Shown in pieces: positions 1-13,334 of a stretch of 64,000 nt of DNA; the stretch's first letter is position 1; each line of letters opens with the position of its first letter. Both the position numbers and the translations under genes were made by a program. The DNA is from Chromobotia macracanthus (lineage: Eukaryota; Chordata; Actinopteri; Cypriniformes; Botiidae): the NCBI GenBank assembly GCA_036877525.1, contig JAZGTH010000087.1, positions 4,782,001-4,846,000 on the forward strand. Reading direction: 5' to 3'. The notes beneath the pieces were generated by a model. The model searched no databases. It saw only the letters and a program-made list of their open reading frames with translations, and had not been told where the DNA came from.

Positions 1-3000
1 GGGAGGTGTATTGTTTCAAACCTTAGATGGTATAGCTATAATTCAGAAGTTGAAAGAACAAAGCAAATTAAAGAGCATTTTTTGCTTAGGTACTAGCTTA
101 GCTTAGATAATGGCACCATTGTAAAGCAATTTAGTGATAGCAATCTCTCCCCCTTAATCTGTCTGTCACCCCATCACCACATGTGTGTTGTGAGTATGCA
201 TAAGCTGAGAAATTGAAAAGGCTTCAGGAAAGATTCAATCTTTAAAACAAGTTTTGTCTTTAAGTTTTTTTTAAAGTTGTTCAGAATGTGCAAGTGCAAG
301 TTTAGTTCCTCTGCCAACTGACTGTGAGAAGAGCTCATCTCTAAAATTCCCCCACAGAGCAAGCACTTATTTACTCATTTGGAGACTCTATTTTTAGGGG
401 AGACTTAAAGGGGAGACTATCCCTATCCATTACAAGGGTTTATCAATTATTCCAATTAAAGGAATAATTGACCCAAAAAAAGTATGACCCTATGGGACGA
501 TACCATTCCAATCTCACAAGATGTCCTTTTCTCTGCAGAACACAACACAAGACAAATAAGATGTTTTCCCCAAACACTGCATGGCACATATAAGTGTTCT
601 GAAGCAATACAATAGCTTTGGGTGAAAAGCAAATAAATTTTAAGCCCTTTTCATTGAAATCTTAAAATCTTGTAAGAGTTCATAATGACAGCTAGTTCAC
701 AGTTGCGTTTAAACCATACTCATGTCCATGCCAACAATTCTTTCTTGTGTAAACATGCATGAACTGCAAGCAATGGAAATTTGCCATGTTTGTTTTTACT
801 ACAAATAACAGATATTAGGCACATCAGCAAATTTTTGTTAATTATCATAATTTTGGATTTATTTGATATCTTTTAGTACATAATGTTAGACCTCATATTT
901 TTTACCATTAGAATTATTAACTCATAATGCTATGACAAATACGGCTATTTTTATTTCAGTGTTTTAGCTATTCTTGTAAAATGTTTTTTTTTTTTTATGA
1001 GGTTATTCTATTATTTTGTGATGCATGATGCAATGAATACTATTTCTGATATTTTATGCTTTTTTGTTTTTACAAATTTTGGTATAAAGTTGTGTACATA
1101 GGTATATGGTCAATATTACCCTTGATTTACAGACTTACAACAATATTTGAACTTTAAATGCACTATTTCAGCACAGTAAAAGAACACAAGGAATAAATTC
1201 ATGTTCACACCTTATCCTACTAAATGCGGACAAGAAGGTGGAGATGTCAGAGATAAAAACTGGGGTATGCGATCATGTTTCCACTTTTAATGTTTGCGGT
1301 TTTAAAGTTTGATGGCAACAACTTAACCCAAGGCCAGATGAAAGTCTTATTGATTTAGTGCTGTGATTATTTTAATTCTTTCTTGCTTTTGCTTATTCTT
1401 GCTTGGTTTACATTCTGTATTTGTAAGATAACTGGTAAAAGTTTATAGTTATATATAGTATGGAGAAACATATATTATTACTATTATAATTATTTCTTAT
1501 ATCTATCATTCTGTTTCACCAAGTGCTTTGTGTCTCTGAACATTGTAACATTAATCAGTTTTTATATCACTGAACATTTGGGCCTGGTTTTGAAGTTGAC
1601 AAGGTTAAGCTTTCAAATACCAAACTGCAAAAATAATTTTGCCCATGTTGGCCAGCTGGCTCTGTGCACTTTGTCTGAAGCTCACCATCCATCTGTGAAT
1701 GGCTGTCTTTCCCAGCCAACAAAGACAGGTTTTGTGCTCAGAACTATACATATCCAGTTTCCTAAACTACATATCAATATAGGGTACTTTTTGTGCTGAA
1801 GTGTATGTAACTACAGTATGATTTTAAACAAACGTATTGAGGCTGACTGTAGCCAGTAACTACACATTTCGAAAGAATGCTTCTGTGCAAAATTAGGGAT
1901 ATGTTAACTGAGATAATTGATAGTGTATGAGTCTGTAGTCCATTTCAAATACATTGTAGTTTATTAGGGACTGTTTTCTTGTTTAATTCAGGTAGCCATT
2001 TCGTTTTCATGTGACCAGAAAGCCAACCATTAAACAGATAGGACCCCTCTAGACCCTCATGACTGCATCACAAGCCCATCAACTTGTGATGCAGAAATAA
2101 TAAAAATGGCATGTTTCGATCTTTTCTTTAAAAAGCACATTTTGTTCAAGCCATAACATTGTATTATATCATTAATTAGGACAACATAAAACATTCAGCC
2201 TGTTTATCTACTATATGTATGTACTGTAGAGTAAGACTGATGTATTAAACTGCCCCCAAATTTCTAGACTTTCCCCAGGCTGAATTGTGTAATCACCAGT
2301 TGAAACATAATATCAGATAACTAATGTGATGTCAAAATAGATTCACTTCATTCTTCATAACATTCTTTTATTACTCTTTATTCAATTTTATGAACTTGGA
2401 ACTTTGTAAAGTCAAGTCAAAAGTAAAGTCAATTTCCCAGTTTTGACTCTCAGCTAGAGAAAAAATATTTATCCCTTATAAGTGATATGCACAGAACATT
2501 ACAATAAGACTAATGTGTTAAAAAATTACTGTTTAAAATATTGCAGTGGTAAAAATCACACGTGAGAACATGTACTAACAAGATATGTCAATGTAAAGTC
2601 CACAGACATCTCAGTTGTAAACAGCCATTAAAGCCAAATATTATTACATAAACACCTCCAGTCTGATTTGGATAAAATTCCCTCAAATGTCTTTTGCTCT
2701 CACATCTAGACATTTTGTAATTACTGAACTGTCTAAGTTTGAAAGGTTAAAGCGCCTGAAGCTGAATATCTAGACTGATCATAAATGTACTCTGTTACCT
2801 AAAGACAAAAGACACTCTTCAAAACACTTGACATAGCAGAAGGCCTTTCAATTGACCAATCAGCTGTCAGGAGTTTAACATGACACAGACTGCCATTGTG
2901 ATCTTTTTTAACTTTTGACCTTTAAAACTAAAACATTTAAATGTCTATTTCTCCCCCAGAATAGAGGATTGAATGTTTAATTCCTTCAAAGGAAACTGAG

Positions 3001-3898
3001 TCATTATTAAAAGGTATGCAAGAAGGCAAATGATCAAATCCACAGGGGAAATGTGATACACCTTATCTCCAATAAGAGGGGCGGAAAAGAGATAGGGTCA
3101 GCTGCTGAAAGAAAAGGGACATAGTTTCCTTTCATATTTTCCTGCCATGGTTTTCTGTTTTGTTTAACAAAGTCACCTGTCCAGACAGACATTACTTTAT
3201 TCAGTCTTAAATGGCTTTAGAAGGCTAGTCATGATTCTACTGTCCCAATGTGATGGGCTATTATTGCATAATTTCCTGTTGAGTGTATAATCAGAGATCT
3301 GTATACTCTTATTGGAGGTACAAGAGACACACAGTTATTCGAAAATCTCTGTGGAAACATAAATGTGCCTTATGTCATATTTCAGTGATGAGGATATGCC
3401 AGGGAGAAACAGAAAGGCCAGAGAGAAAGAACAAGCCATCAGAACATACAGACTGAAAGACCAGAGTGCTCTGAAACATAGTAGGGCTTTTTACACTTGA
3501 CATTGTTAACACTTGGTCATTCTAAACCCCAGGTAAATAGAAGCGTTGGATTCCATTTACCTGGATTCCCCCAGGAAATGGATTGGTTGTCTATTTCACA
3601 TTTCACACTGCTGATACTTTACCAAGGGTTAAGAGTGAACCCTGGGTATTCATGATCTGATGTTTTATAAACGTTTTATAAATATACGTTCCTAAACCCT
3701 GGGTTAATGTTTGTTTGCATATTTGCTGTCAACAGTCATGACTGGATGAAGCACACAGCTGATTTAAATAAATGCTTGTCTCACGCTTCCACATCATTGA
3801 CATCATTTGACATTATTTGACATTATTTTTTACTTTCCCCTCAAATGCTGATATGATTATTTACACAGAGTTTTTCTTGTAAAAAATGTATCTCATTG
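1..3898. other. Gene-free AT-rich intergenic DNA
   Basis: I see no exon with recognisable protein similarity here. Open frames are short (under 90 codons), overlap at random on both strands and match no family I know. The only repeat I recognise is the short MITE remnant near 463-600. The base composition is strongly AT-rich with many homopolymer runs, as is usual for fish intergenic sequence. Conserved noncoding enhancers could exist but cannot be recognised without a multi-species alignment. Confidence 0.6.
463..600 (+). repeat. Degenerate end of an abundant teleost MITE
   Basis: The start AAAGGAATAATTGACCCAAA and the later TTCTCTGCAGAACACAA resemble the terminal part of a very abundant cyprinid interspersed repeat that I recall as beginning AAAGGAATAGTTCACCC and carrying a TTCTGCAGAACACAAA segment. 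A copy of the same family in inverted orientation lies near 11515-11583. The assignment rests on remembered consensus similarity, and the outer boundary is approximate. Confidence 0.45.
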
Positions 3899-4090
3899 TA
3901 ATGAGGGGGCTGACTCACGAGGATCCATTTGCAGCTTTATTTCGTAGTGTAAACAGGCAATGGTCAGTAACAGCAAACAGGGTAATCAGAGGTAAGGCAA
4001 AATCATAAACGTGAAGGAGGCAAGGGTCAAAGCAGGCAGCAAACAATCCAAAAACCAAAAAAAAAAAACTCCTCCGTAACACTCATGCAG
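3899..4090. repeat. Probable interspersed repeat fragment
   Basis: The stretch with GCTTTATTTCGTAGTG, GGCAATGGTCAGTAACAG, AGGCAGCAAACAATCC and an A-run resembles a motif-rich segment seen repeatedly in cyprinid genomes. I cannot name the family or define its ends, so the call is tentative. Confidence 0.25.
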
Positions 4091-4986
4091 ATCAATTTCT
4101 GATTTGTTGTCGGTTGCTAAGCATCCAGCAGTAACATTCTAACACTGCTCCATTTCACACTGCACGAGGTTGGCCCCGCAATAACAGTAGCAACATTTTA
4201 GTGTTTCTAGTGAGTTGTACATCAAAACTGTGGAACAGTTCACACCACAAGCACTCAGCGTTGTTTATGGTAATGACCTTTCAGCACTATATCCTCCAGT
4301 AATTTTATCTAGTGCTTCATTCAAGCCTTTTCAGCTCTGTGCACTTTCCTTCTAAAGACATTAAAGTGCCACGTGGTTAATTTAACAACAGTGCAAAACA
4401 TTATGGATACCTTTACTAAAACATTGCATTAAACAACAATGCCACAAATAGTTAATTTTTATCTACCATATCATACAATATCTATCATATCGTACAGCCT
4501 ATGACTGTGACCGTTCAGATCAGGTTTGTGATAAGACAAGTTTCTCAGCTACATTTTGCACTATTAATCAGCTAAAAGCATTTCACAATAGTCATAATAA
4601 TCATGTAAGTGTTAGGAAAATTATTAGTAGATTATTTTGTTTATTTGTTTATAGCAGACATGCCTACTTATTTTAATCAAGATACAAACATATTCCAAAC
4701 TTCAGAAGGACAACCTTGAAACTCACAGAATCTCTGACTGGGCTCAACTGATGATGTTTTCTCTTTCTTTTTTCTGTTCATAGAAAAATTGTCAGATGCC
4801 TCTGCTTTGGCTTTGAGGACCCATTATCCTAATGACTAGCTATATATGTATTTATATATATATTTATGAACACAGCACATGTACATCCAGAACTGACTTC
4901 AAATCAAACCTGCAACTGGCTGAAATGTATGTGACTTTATTAAAATAAAAACCATTGGTCTATTCCATCAAGGAATGAAAATAGCA

Positions 4987-5227
4987 GTTCCACTTTATAT
5001 TAAATGTCTTTGACTTTGTATTTACTTAAGAATTGTTTTTACAATGTAACTATTGTGTACATACATGTTGTTAAATTGTAATTACCTTTAAAGGATCTGC
5101 ATGTAATTACACTCCTGACCCTTTTACTAACCCCTAAACCTATGCAAAACAACACAATAAGTACAAAGTATTAATTTGTTTTCTGTAAGTACACAGTATT
5201 TAAATACACCTAATATAAAGTGGGACC
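4987..5227. mobile_element. MITE with TIRs and 9-bp target duplication
   Basis: The left end GTTCCACTTTATATTA is matched in inverted orientation by the right end TAATATAAAGTGGGACC, giving a terminal inverted repeat of about 15 bp with one or two mismatches. The nine bases AAAATAGCA directly precede the left end (4978-4986) and directly follow the right end (5228-5236), which is a target-site duplication. The interior of about 240 bp carries no open frame, so this is a non-autonomous DNA transposon. The internal text (cccctaaacctatgc, acacaataagtaca) resembles a very common cyprinid repeat that I know from memory. The superfamily is unassigned; an 8-9 bp duplication would suit hAT-like elements. 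Confidence 0.75.
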
Positions 5228-5853
5228 AAAATAGCATTGTTCAAAAATTCATTATCCAAATACTACAGCAAATAATGTGGTTTGTTTTATGAGAATTGGA
5301 TGACTTTTAAAATATCTATGGTGGAAGTCATGAGTCGTCAGTAAAGTTTCCAGCTCAGACAGGGATTTTTTTTCTGCCAGTGGAATGAAGTGATATCTGA
5401 ATGCTAGAATTTATTATTTTAGACAGATAAATTATATGTCTCATAACAGAAAAAAATAGACTGTAGTTGATGCTATACAGAGACTATAATTACAGCCATT
5501 TCCAAGAAATCTGCCATTTAAAGCCAATTAGGTTAAACATTATAATATTGTTTGACACATTAAAAAATGTAATTAAAACACTTAGCAGGACCAGTGTTTC
5601 ACATAATGTGTAAGCAGAAAATATGTATTTTAGCATACAGGCTATCCCCCACACCACACTCTTTCATTGGGTCATGTTTTGGAAGTAATTTGTAGTACCA
5701 CGAAAACAACATGGTACATTAATTTTAGTACCATGGTATACATCAATATATGATAGTTTTTTAAAGTCTTTTCAGAATAGGTTGGGAATTTTGCCTCTGT
5801 GTGTATTTATTTCTTTTCAGGAAGTGGAAAACTCAGTCAGCCTCCAAAGTTAA

Positions 5854-6517
5854 AGGGGTCATGACATGTCTTTTTTTTTTGTAATTATAATACTACCAAA
5901 GCTTTTTGACCAAAAACATTCTACGTTAAGTAATTTATGCCCCTTAACCACACATTTTTTCGTCATGTGATTAAAAAAGTCAGATTTGAGTCTTCTCCTT
6001 TAAGAGAGAAGATTAAAATCTTTCAAAAAATTATCTTTTTTCTGGTGTAATCATCAACATGCATGATTGGCTAACGTCTTAGCCAAAGAACAACACAGGT
6101 GTAACAAGGCCTTTAGATAGACTTGGTCCTTCAAAGTATTCTCTTCAGCCTGTTGCTTGATGTCATAGTGGATTAATCCCAATCAGAGAGAATATTGGTG
6201 TGATGTTGTTCTGTAAGGCGAGGACAATTTCCACTTCTCTGTGACTGAACAACCGCAGATGTAGCCAACAATGCAATGATGTAAAAGTAGGTGTTTTTAT
6301 CTTTCTCTGGAGCAGGTCATATAAAAAAGAATCTACCTAGTGATGTCTCATTCAGCCATTTTGCACTATTTTTTTCAAAGAATGATTACATAAATGCTTT
6401 CATTATTAATATGGAGGGCGTTTTAAGCTATAAAACTTGCAGGATGTTTTAATGATACCAAGACCTCTTTTATGTCAAAATATCAAGGGTAATTTTATTC
6501 CTTATGTCATGACCCCT
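5854..6517. mobile_element. piggyBac-like TTAA MITE
   Basis: The element begins AGGGGTCATGACAT and ends with its exact reverse complement ATGTCATGACCCCT, a perfect 14-bp terminal inverted repeat. TTAA lies immediately outside both ends (5850-5853 and 6518-6521), the hallmark target duplication of the piggyBac superfamily. The 664-bp interior is AT-rich with no coding potential, so it must have been mobilised in trans. The ends also contain the palindrome TCATGA. The structure is read directly from the sequence; the superfamily assignment is inferred from the TTAA duplication. Confidence 0.8.
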
Positions 6518-6521
6518 TTAA

Positions 6522-8139
6522 TAAACATGCAGAGGATCAATAGATCCTTTTTGTGAGCAACCCTTTTGTTGAAAGAAACACAAAAATAGCAACTTCAGAC
6601 CCATTGCACTGCAGTTAGGCTTACCAGCATCCATTTACATCAGAGGGAGGCCCTTAGAGTCACCACACAGACCAGGTGACACAAAGCTGGAGGTAGACAG
6701 AAAGCGGAGATGATATACAATCTTACGTACTTGCTCTGAAAGCCAAATGTGGACGTGAATTGTAATTAAGTGTTCATATCAAACTATCTAATAAATCACC
6801 TACATGAGATAGAAATTTCAGATAGAAACCTGCAGTACATCACTGTAGGGTATTATTTTATATGTTGCTGTAAATCTTGAACCATATTATTCAAGATAAG
6901 TTCTTGAACACAGACACATCAGATCAATTTTGGTAAAAGAATACAGAAATGTTCTATGCTTACAGCTAGACACCTAAATAATAACAAATCTGGTTTAAAT
7001 TGCACAGTGTCATGTGTACATTCAGTTTTTTTCTGTGTTTGTTTTTCTTTGTTCTTCCTTATTAATTTGGTCATTATGTTGTTAATTAGTTCATCATTAG
7101 CTCCTCCTTTATTGCCCTAGTTTCTGATTGTTTTAACTTGTTTCTAGTTGAGTTTCCCTGTGTTTTTATACCCCTGGTTTAGTTCTGTTTCTTTGTTAGT
7201 CCTTGTTTGTGTTTGCGTTTTGCTGTAGTGTTTTATGTTCTCCTGAGTTTTGATTATTGAAGGAGTATTTTGAGATTGTTTCCCTGTTTCCTTCGATTTC
7301 TCCTACAAACACTGTTATACACAGACATTTGAGTAAGTGGCAGGAAATGTCAAAAGAGGGTGCACAATATAAATGCCACTACCTAGCACAAATATATAGG
7401 CTAGTTAAATATTTCATTTTATGTATATTAAAAGTGATGTGATTAATATTGTTATTAAAGTATGTGTACCATGTAACAAAGACACTGTAAAGTGTTACCA
7501 TAATATTATTTAAACATGTAATGTAACTAATAATATTTTTAATTGCATAGCTTTTGAGGGCCTTTGAGCAAATACTCTAGTTGAAATCTTTAGCTTTTTG
7601 TATAAAATTTGAGTATCGTTTGCATCCTTTTTTATGTAGGAGCAATATTAGACACACAGATTAACATAAACACTGCTTACCACATATCTAGAATTCATTA
7701 CTGTAACAGTAGTCTAGTCTAGAATTCTATAGCTACTTTATATGTTTGTTTTAAAGTGATGTCTGGCAAAATGCACAGTATCTGCAGGGCTATCTTGCAT
7801 AGAAACTTAATGGGTGGCAATCTAGATCAGTTTACACACCTGAACCAGATCAGGTGACCGGAAGGAAAATTCCAACAGCTAAAGACACTAACTGAAAAAG
7901 GGACTTTCCTGATCTTTCTTCTACACTTACACACTCACACACACACACACTAAAGCAAAGATCAGAGAAGTTCTTGAAGAACATTAAATAGAAATGAAAC
8001 TGAGTGACCAGGATAAAGATTACAGCTTGGTCTCTAGCAGTGTCAAAGTCAAGTTTCACTCCCAAGGAATGGACATACTGATAAAATGTTTAACTCCAAT
8101 GTGCCATTAGATGCTTTAGAAAGCACATGCTAAATGTAC
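6522..8139. other. Gene-free AT-rich intergenic DNA
   Basis: No exon or recognisable protein is seen. Around 7020-7260 there is a T/TTG-rich pyrimidine tract (many TTGTTTCT-type words) that resembles a common fish repeat but cannot be delimited. A short (CA)n run lies at about 7936-7950. Confidence 0.5.
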
Positions 8140-8300
8140 ATGATATTACATTTATGTTCTTGGCAGATGCTTTTATCCACAGAAAAGTACAGTGCATTCA
8201 AAGCATACATTTTATTAGCGCGTGTGTTCCCTAAAAATCAAACCCATGACCTTTCTTTTGCTAGTGCCATACTCTACCAATTGAGCTACAGGCCTCTCTT
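8140..8300 (-). mobile_element. tRNA-derived SINE
   Basis: On the minus strand the unit starts near 8296 with GGCCTGTAGCTCAATTGGTA, an excellent tRNA A-box region. It continues to a B-box-like GGTCATGGGTTTGATTT and then to a tail whose plus-strand text is ACATTTATGTTCTTGGCAGA followed by TGCTTTTATCC. That tail corresponds to a widespread teleost SINE tail (GGCAGACGCTTTTATCCAAAGCGACTTAC type). A pol III box-bearing head joined to a conserved tail makes this a SINE and not a functional tRNA gene. Related tails occur at 37905 and 45868. Confidence 0.75.
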
Positions 8301-11300
8301 TCCACTGTACATTTCCATTGTCAGTAGTGTTATTAATTAACTGTATCACCAGCTTGTGCCACCAAGACAAAGCAGCAGTGTTACTAAACCACTTTAAAAC
8401 ACACAATCTACTCTCTCTAGGGCTGGGAGCATCTATAAATATTTCAGTGACTCAAATGGATGCCATTTAGATCGAATTCAGCTTTGGCATCCACAGGTGG
8501 AGCACAGACCTGCTGGTATCTTCACCAAGGCATTGTGGCTTATTCATAGCGACAGAAAGATTAAATCAATACTGCAATAGGCAGAGATTTAAATCAAATA
8601 AAGATGATTTGTGGTGTATTTCAACATGATGAGATTTTGGAGTGACTGTAGATTTAATTATAGCACAGAGAAAAATGGTTCATAAAATTAACACTGACGT
8701 TAAACTTGGTGCCTTTCCAGGTGTTTTCACACCTGGTTCAAGTTAAATTCAAAGGTCATTAGTTAATGGACAATATACTAAAGTGAAAGAAATATATGTC
8801 TACAACAAAAGACACTTTTTTGATGTCTGAATTCATAACAATCAGATTACTAATACCAGTTCCTTTGTTGGCTGCCTTTTTAGCCTTATGATCTCTGATT
8901 TTAACATGCTGCTAAGTGCATGTTTCTTTTCAGTAGTGTGCTCTAAACAATTTTATGTTGTACCCAGGCCACATGTCCTCCACAGAAATTTGGTCTCATT
9001 AATTTTGTTAGATCCATTGGTGACTTACAGTCCTCATGCACAAATGTGAGGCTGTGTTTTCTGCAATGTTAACAAGAAAAGTGACCTAAAAAGATCTTGA
9101 AAAAGCAAGCTCCTATAGTTTATTTCAACACGAGAGTGTGCAGTTCTGCCTTGTTTGGGAGAAACAGCTATTTTATTGCACCTCTGTAGTCCAGGTGTTG
9201 TCTTTTAATTGGTCGTTCTTAAAGCAATAAAGCATTTCGGTTACATTGGCTTGTAAATTGCTTTCACGGCAGTTTCTAAATGATGTAATTACCTGGCCAT
9301 TCAAAGCACAGGCTAGCAATAACTGGGACATATAATACAAGGCTGTTAGCTCACAGCAAGTGGGTTGTTGAGGTTTCTCCAAATATGTTTTTCATTTAGA
9401 AGTCAAAACAGCAGAAAGGGAAGTAGTAGTTTGCTCCAGAAATTGACGCTTTCATTTGTTGTTTCCACTCCAGCTCAGACCAATTAAACGTGTCTTTCAT
9501 GAATAAAGCGTGCCAGTGTTCACTTTTGGAGCACACATTGTAGTCGCACAATATTCAATTTTTTTTCATCAGCTTGCTTTGATTTTTTAATTTTTCTCTA
9601 TTAATCATTTTGATAGCCTTATTTTAATCTTTTTTTATGAATTTGTATCAATAATAAGCCCATTAATGTGGAAATTTTCCATGTTTTGAGGGCCAGAAGT
9701 CTCAAACCACAGGAGTCAAAATGTCATTTTAACCTAAAATTTTTTTTTTTGAAAATGCAACTACTTTTGCAACTATTTTGACATATTAATATATTTTTAT
9801 ATTTAAATATATTTAAGATGATAAACAATGTCTAGTTAACAAAATAAATAAACAAATGTGTGACATAGTAACTCCTTTTTATAAAAGGTCTTCCATTAAG
9901 GCAAACAATATACCCCTTGGAACATTCTCAAATTAAGGTTTCCACAAACAAGTTAATGTGTTCTTGAGTGCATGTCATTAATATACAAAAAGTACAAAAG
10001 TCCAGAAATGGCACATTTCATGTTTTTATTAATCTAATCTTTTAATCTTCTAATGATCAATTTTATCCTCTGGATTAAATGATCAATTATGAACAAACAT
10101 CTCTATTTTACTTTTAGATGGACCACCTGGACAGACTGTTTAATGCCTCCTACCACAGCAACAACTGCTGTCTTTTTCAACTTTCTAAGCATCCAATCAG
10201 TGTGGTCAGATATCTTGGAAGAGGAAAAAACAATCAGCTGAATAGCCTGTGTTAAATTTTTTCAACAGATTCAACAGTGGGCCAATTCAACTGGGTATGT
10301 GAAAGAGGTGTTTCAGCTGTAATAATTTGTTTAACAGTTCTGAATGTAGTTTTTCTACTGATTGCATGCATATTCACAATTGACCAGAAGGGATGCTACC
10401 GGAAATGTAATGAAACAAAGCAACTAGTTCACTGCAAATGGGTTCCCATGGGAACCGGGCCAGGAGTGTGTGCGTGTGTGCTGTCATACAACCCTTGTTC
10501 AGTTTAGCCTGTGACTCATTCCACATTCCTGGCTGGGTGAAAGAGCTCTCCCTCAGATGAGAGCGTTAGCTGCGTGAGAGATTAGCCTATTGCACTTGTA
10601 AAGCCACCACAAGGGTGGGGGGAGTGGATATCACGATTTCTGATATCTTGGCCTCAAGTGCTCACTCAGATATTTCCTGTCTGTAAAAGAGGCCACTCTT
10701 CCTGCTAGACAGGTGAAGGCATAATAGAAAATATTGAAAAACAATCTGCTCCAAACACCACATTGGGCCCACTTGATGTTTTTTCGTACACAATGAGATG
10801 TCCTTTTGTAGATGAACTTGGTCAAAATAATTTAGTTCAATACTTTTTCATTTTTTCCATATTTTATTTGAGTGTTTACAAGACATAATAACAATAAATA
10901 TGCTTTTTTACCTAGTTACACTCAAACAAAATCAAACAGAAACAGACACTAAATAAATCAGTTCAATGTTTGCATGCATGTATAATTAAATTCATAAATA
11001 CTAATATGCATTCACGTAATACATACAGCTGAGTGCATAAGACAGCCACAAACTTTATATTATAAACAGTATAAAAGTTTTTGATGACAACTTCTAAGCA
11101 TGAACTTCATTATTCAGGAAAACTATCTAAAACTAAAAGTGTGCTATGTGGGGTTAAGGACTGGTGGATCGGGACTTATATTTTGTTTATTATAAGTGAA
11201 TTTAGATAAACTCAGTATTTTACACAAATTATAATAAATAACAGACAGTACCACAGTAACATGATCACTTCTGTTACGAGATCCAGGCAGCATATGTCTG

Positions 11301-11504
11301 TAGATGTATGGGGGGAAAGAAGTGCAGGTAAAGTTTTACTAACCTAAATGCGCTGCGAAACAAAAGAACCTATAAAGCAATATTGACCAGACATCAAACA
11401 CAGAAAACAATAAGATTATCATGACAGACTAAGGAAGGTGTTGAGTGAAAAGTTCAAACAATCAGGATGGAGAAACAGGCAGGACAGACACACAGGCAGA
11501 CAAA
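8301..11504. other. Gene-free AT-rich intergenic DNA
   Basis: Open frames are all short and unrecognised. One at 10277-10507 (plus) reads as a hydrophobic, Cys-rich 76-residue peptide, but it has no flanking splice sites or family similarity that I recognise. I see no gene and no boundary-defined repeat here. Confidence 0.5.
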
Positions 11505-11514
11505 GTCTTACGTG

Positions 11515-11583
11515 TGTGGAACAACATGAGGGTGAGTAATTAATGATAGAATTTTCATTTTAGGGTGAACTATTACTTTAGGG
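11515..11583 (-). repeat. Inverted copy of abundant teleost MITE end
   Basis: The text GGAACAACATGAGGGTGAGT followed by TGATAGAATTTTCATTTTAG and GGTGAACTATTACTTTA closely resembles the terminal segment of the common cyprinid repeat whose consensus I recall as ACATGAGGGTGAGTAAATGA ... GGTGAACTATCCCTTTAA. It is the same family as the remnant at 463-600 but in the opposite orientation. It is only a terminal fragment. Confidence 0.5.
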
Positions 11584-11959
11584 TTTCCAGTAGTAAAACT
11601 ATTTAGCTTTAACAACAAGGTTTTGTGTGTTTGTAAGTGTCTCGCTTTCTCTTTATGTCTTTATGTGTGAGTGTAAGAGAATATGTTTTCATTAGACATT
11701 CAGTAAACATTGAAAGTAGTTTCAAAAAGGAAATAGAAATTATGTGCTTGATTTGGCCACATCCTTATCTTTCCTCGGTTCTTTTGTTATTTTGGATTCC
11801 ATGGCTATTTAAAACAACTAAAAAGGCAAGTGATGCATGTTGTCAACACAGCTGGAACTACTTTAAAACTAAGCAATTTTTAAAATCACCACCCTACAAT
11901 GTCAGACTGTAAGCTATGATCGAGCATTTAACAGTGACTGTGTAATTTACAAAAATCTA

Positions 11960-12178
11960 CAACCCCAAATCAGAAAAAGTTGGGACAGTATGGAAAACAC
12001 AAATATAAAGAAAGTAGTGATTTCTAAATTTACTTTGACTTGCATTTCATTGCAGACAATACAACAGCACATTATTTAATGTGTTCATGACTTTTAGTGG
12101 TTTTTCTTAAAAAAAAAAATAAACCCAAATTAAACCCATTTTGGTTCTTGCAACACATTTCAAAAAAAGTTGGAACAG
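11960..12178. repeat. Left IR/DR arm of the Tc1-like element
   Basis: This is the inverted copy of 13335-13552. The outer transposase-site-like core (AGAAAAAGTTGGGACAGTA, about 11971-11989) recurs as AAAAAAAGTTGGAACAGTA at the inner edge near 12163-12181. The two arms differ mainly by small indels near the A-run at about 12111. Confidence 0.85.
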
Positions 12179-12186
12179 TAAAGCAT

Positions 12187-13201
12187 TTACCACTTTGTAA
12201 TGTTGCCATTCCTTTTCACAACACCTAAAAGACGTTTAGGGACTGAAGACACCAAGTGAAGAAGTGTTTCAGGTGTAATTTTGTCCCATTCTTGCTGCAA
12301 ACAAGTCTTAAGGTGGGCAACAGTACGGAGTCTTCGTTGTCGCATTTTGCGCTTCAAAATGCACCACACATTCTCTATTGGAGACAGGTCGGGACTGCAG
12401 GCAGGCCAGTCAAGTACCTGTATCCTCTTCCTCCGCAGCCAGGACTTTGTGCAGAATGTGGTTTTGCATTATCTTGTTGAAATATGCATGGACGTCCCTG
12501 GAAAAGATGTCTTCTTGAAGGCAGCATATTGTGCTCCAAAATCTCTATGTACTTTTCAGCATTAATCGTGCCATCACAGAAGTGCAAGTTACCTTTACCA
12601 AGGGCACTGACACAACCCCATACCATGACAGACCCTGGCTTTTGGACTTGTTGCTGGTAACAGTCTGGATGATCCTTTTCTTCTTTGGTCCAGAGCACAC
12701 AACATCCATTTCTCCCAAAAAATACCTGAAATACTGATTCATCTGACCACAGTGCACGTTTCCACTGTGTGATGGCCCATCCCAGATGCCTCCAAGCCAG
12801 AGAAGTCGACGGCGCTTCTGGACACTGTTAACATAGGGCTTCCTTATGCCAGTTAAACCTGTACTGTGCCAATTGTGGATGTAACTACGTATTGTGGTAC
12901 TTGACAAAGGTTTGCCGAAGTAGTCCTGAGCTCATGTGGTGATATTGCTTATAGATGAATGACAATTCTTGATGCAGTGCCACCTGAGGGATCAGAGAGC
13001 ACAGTTGTTCAGCTTAGGCTTGCGCCCTTGTCCTTTACACACTGAAATTCCTCCAGATTCCTTGAATCTTTTAATTATGTTATGCACTGTTGAAGGTGAT
13101 ATAAGCAAATGTCTTCCTATCTTTCTTTGAGGAACATTGTTTTTAAACGTTTCAATAATTTTCTCACGTATTTGTTGGAAAACTGGCGATCCTCGGCCCA
13201 T
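12187..13201 (-). pseudogene. Tc1-family transposase pseudogene
   Basis: This is the DNA-cleavage and joining enzyme of the Tc1/mariner superfamily, which would bind the terminal repeats and insert at TA. Reading right to left there is a start at 13201 (MGRGSPVFQQ), a paired-type helix-turn-helix (QRKIGRHLLISPSTVHNIIK) and a GRKPKL basic AT-hook-like stretch. The catalytic blocks follow: SDESVFQ (first Asp, near 12742), QQDNAKPH (second Asp, near 12455) and SPIENVW (Glu, near 12370). The frame ends KRNGNITKW then stop at 12187. The span of about 338 codons equals the usual family length. It is inactivated by an in-frame TGA near 12935 and by frame changes, including one between the second Asp block and the IENVW block near 12425-12440. 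All three acidic residues are still visible, but not in one frame. Confidence 0.88.
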
Positions 13202-13334
13202 CTTTGCTCCTAAAGGACTAGACCTTTCTTGGATGCTGCTTTTGTACCAAATCATAATTACAATCACCTGTTGACATCACCTGTTTTAAATCACATCATT
13301 ATTTAACCAATTTACCTGATTACTAGCCCTAAAT

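Noticed and set aside
8220..8296. Minus-strand tRNA gene
   Set aside because: A- and B-box-like sequences are present, but it is joined to a SINE tail and the B box and arms are mutated; it is a SINE head.
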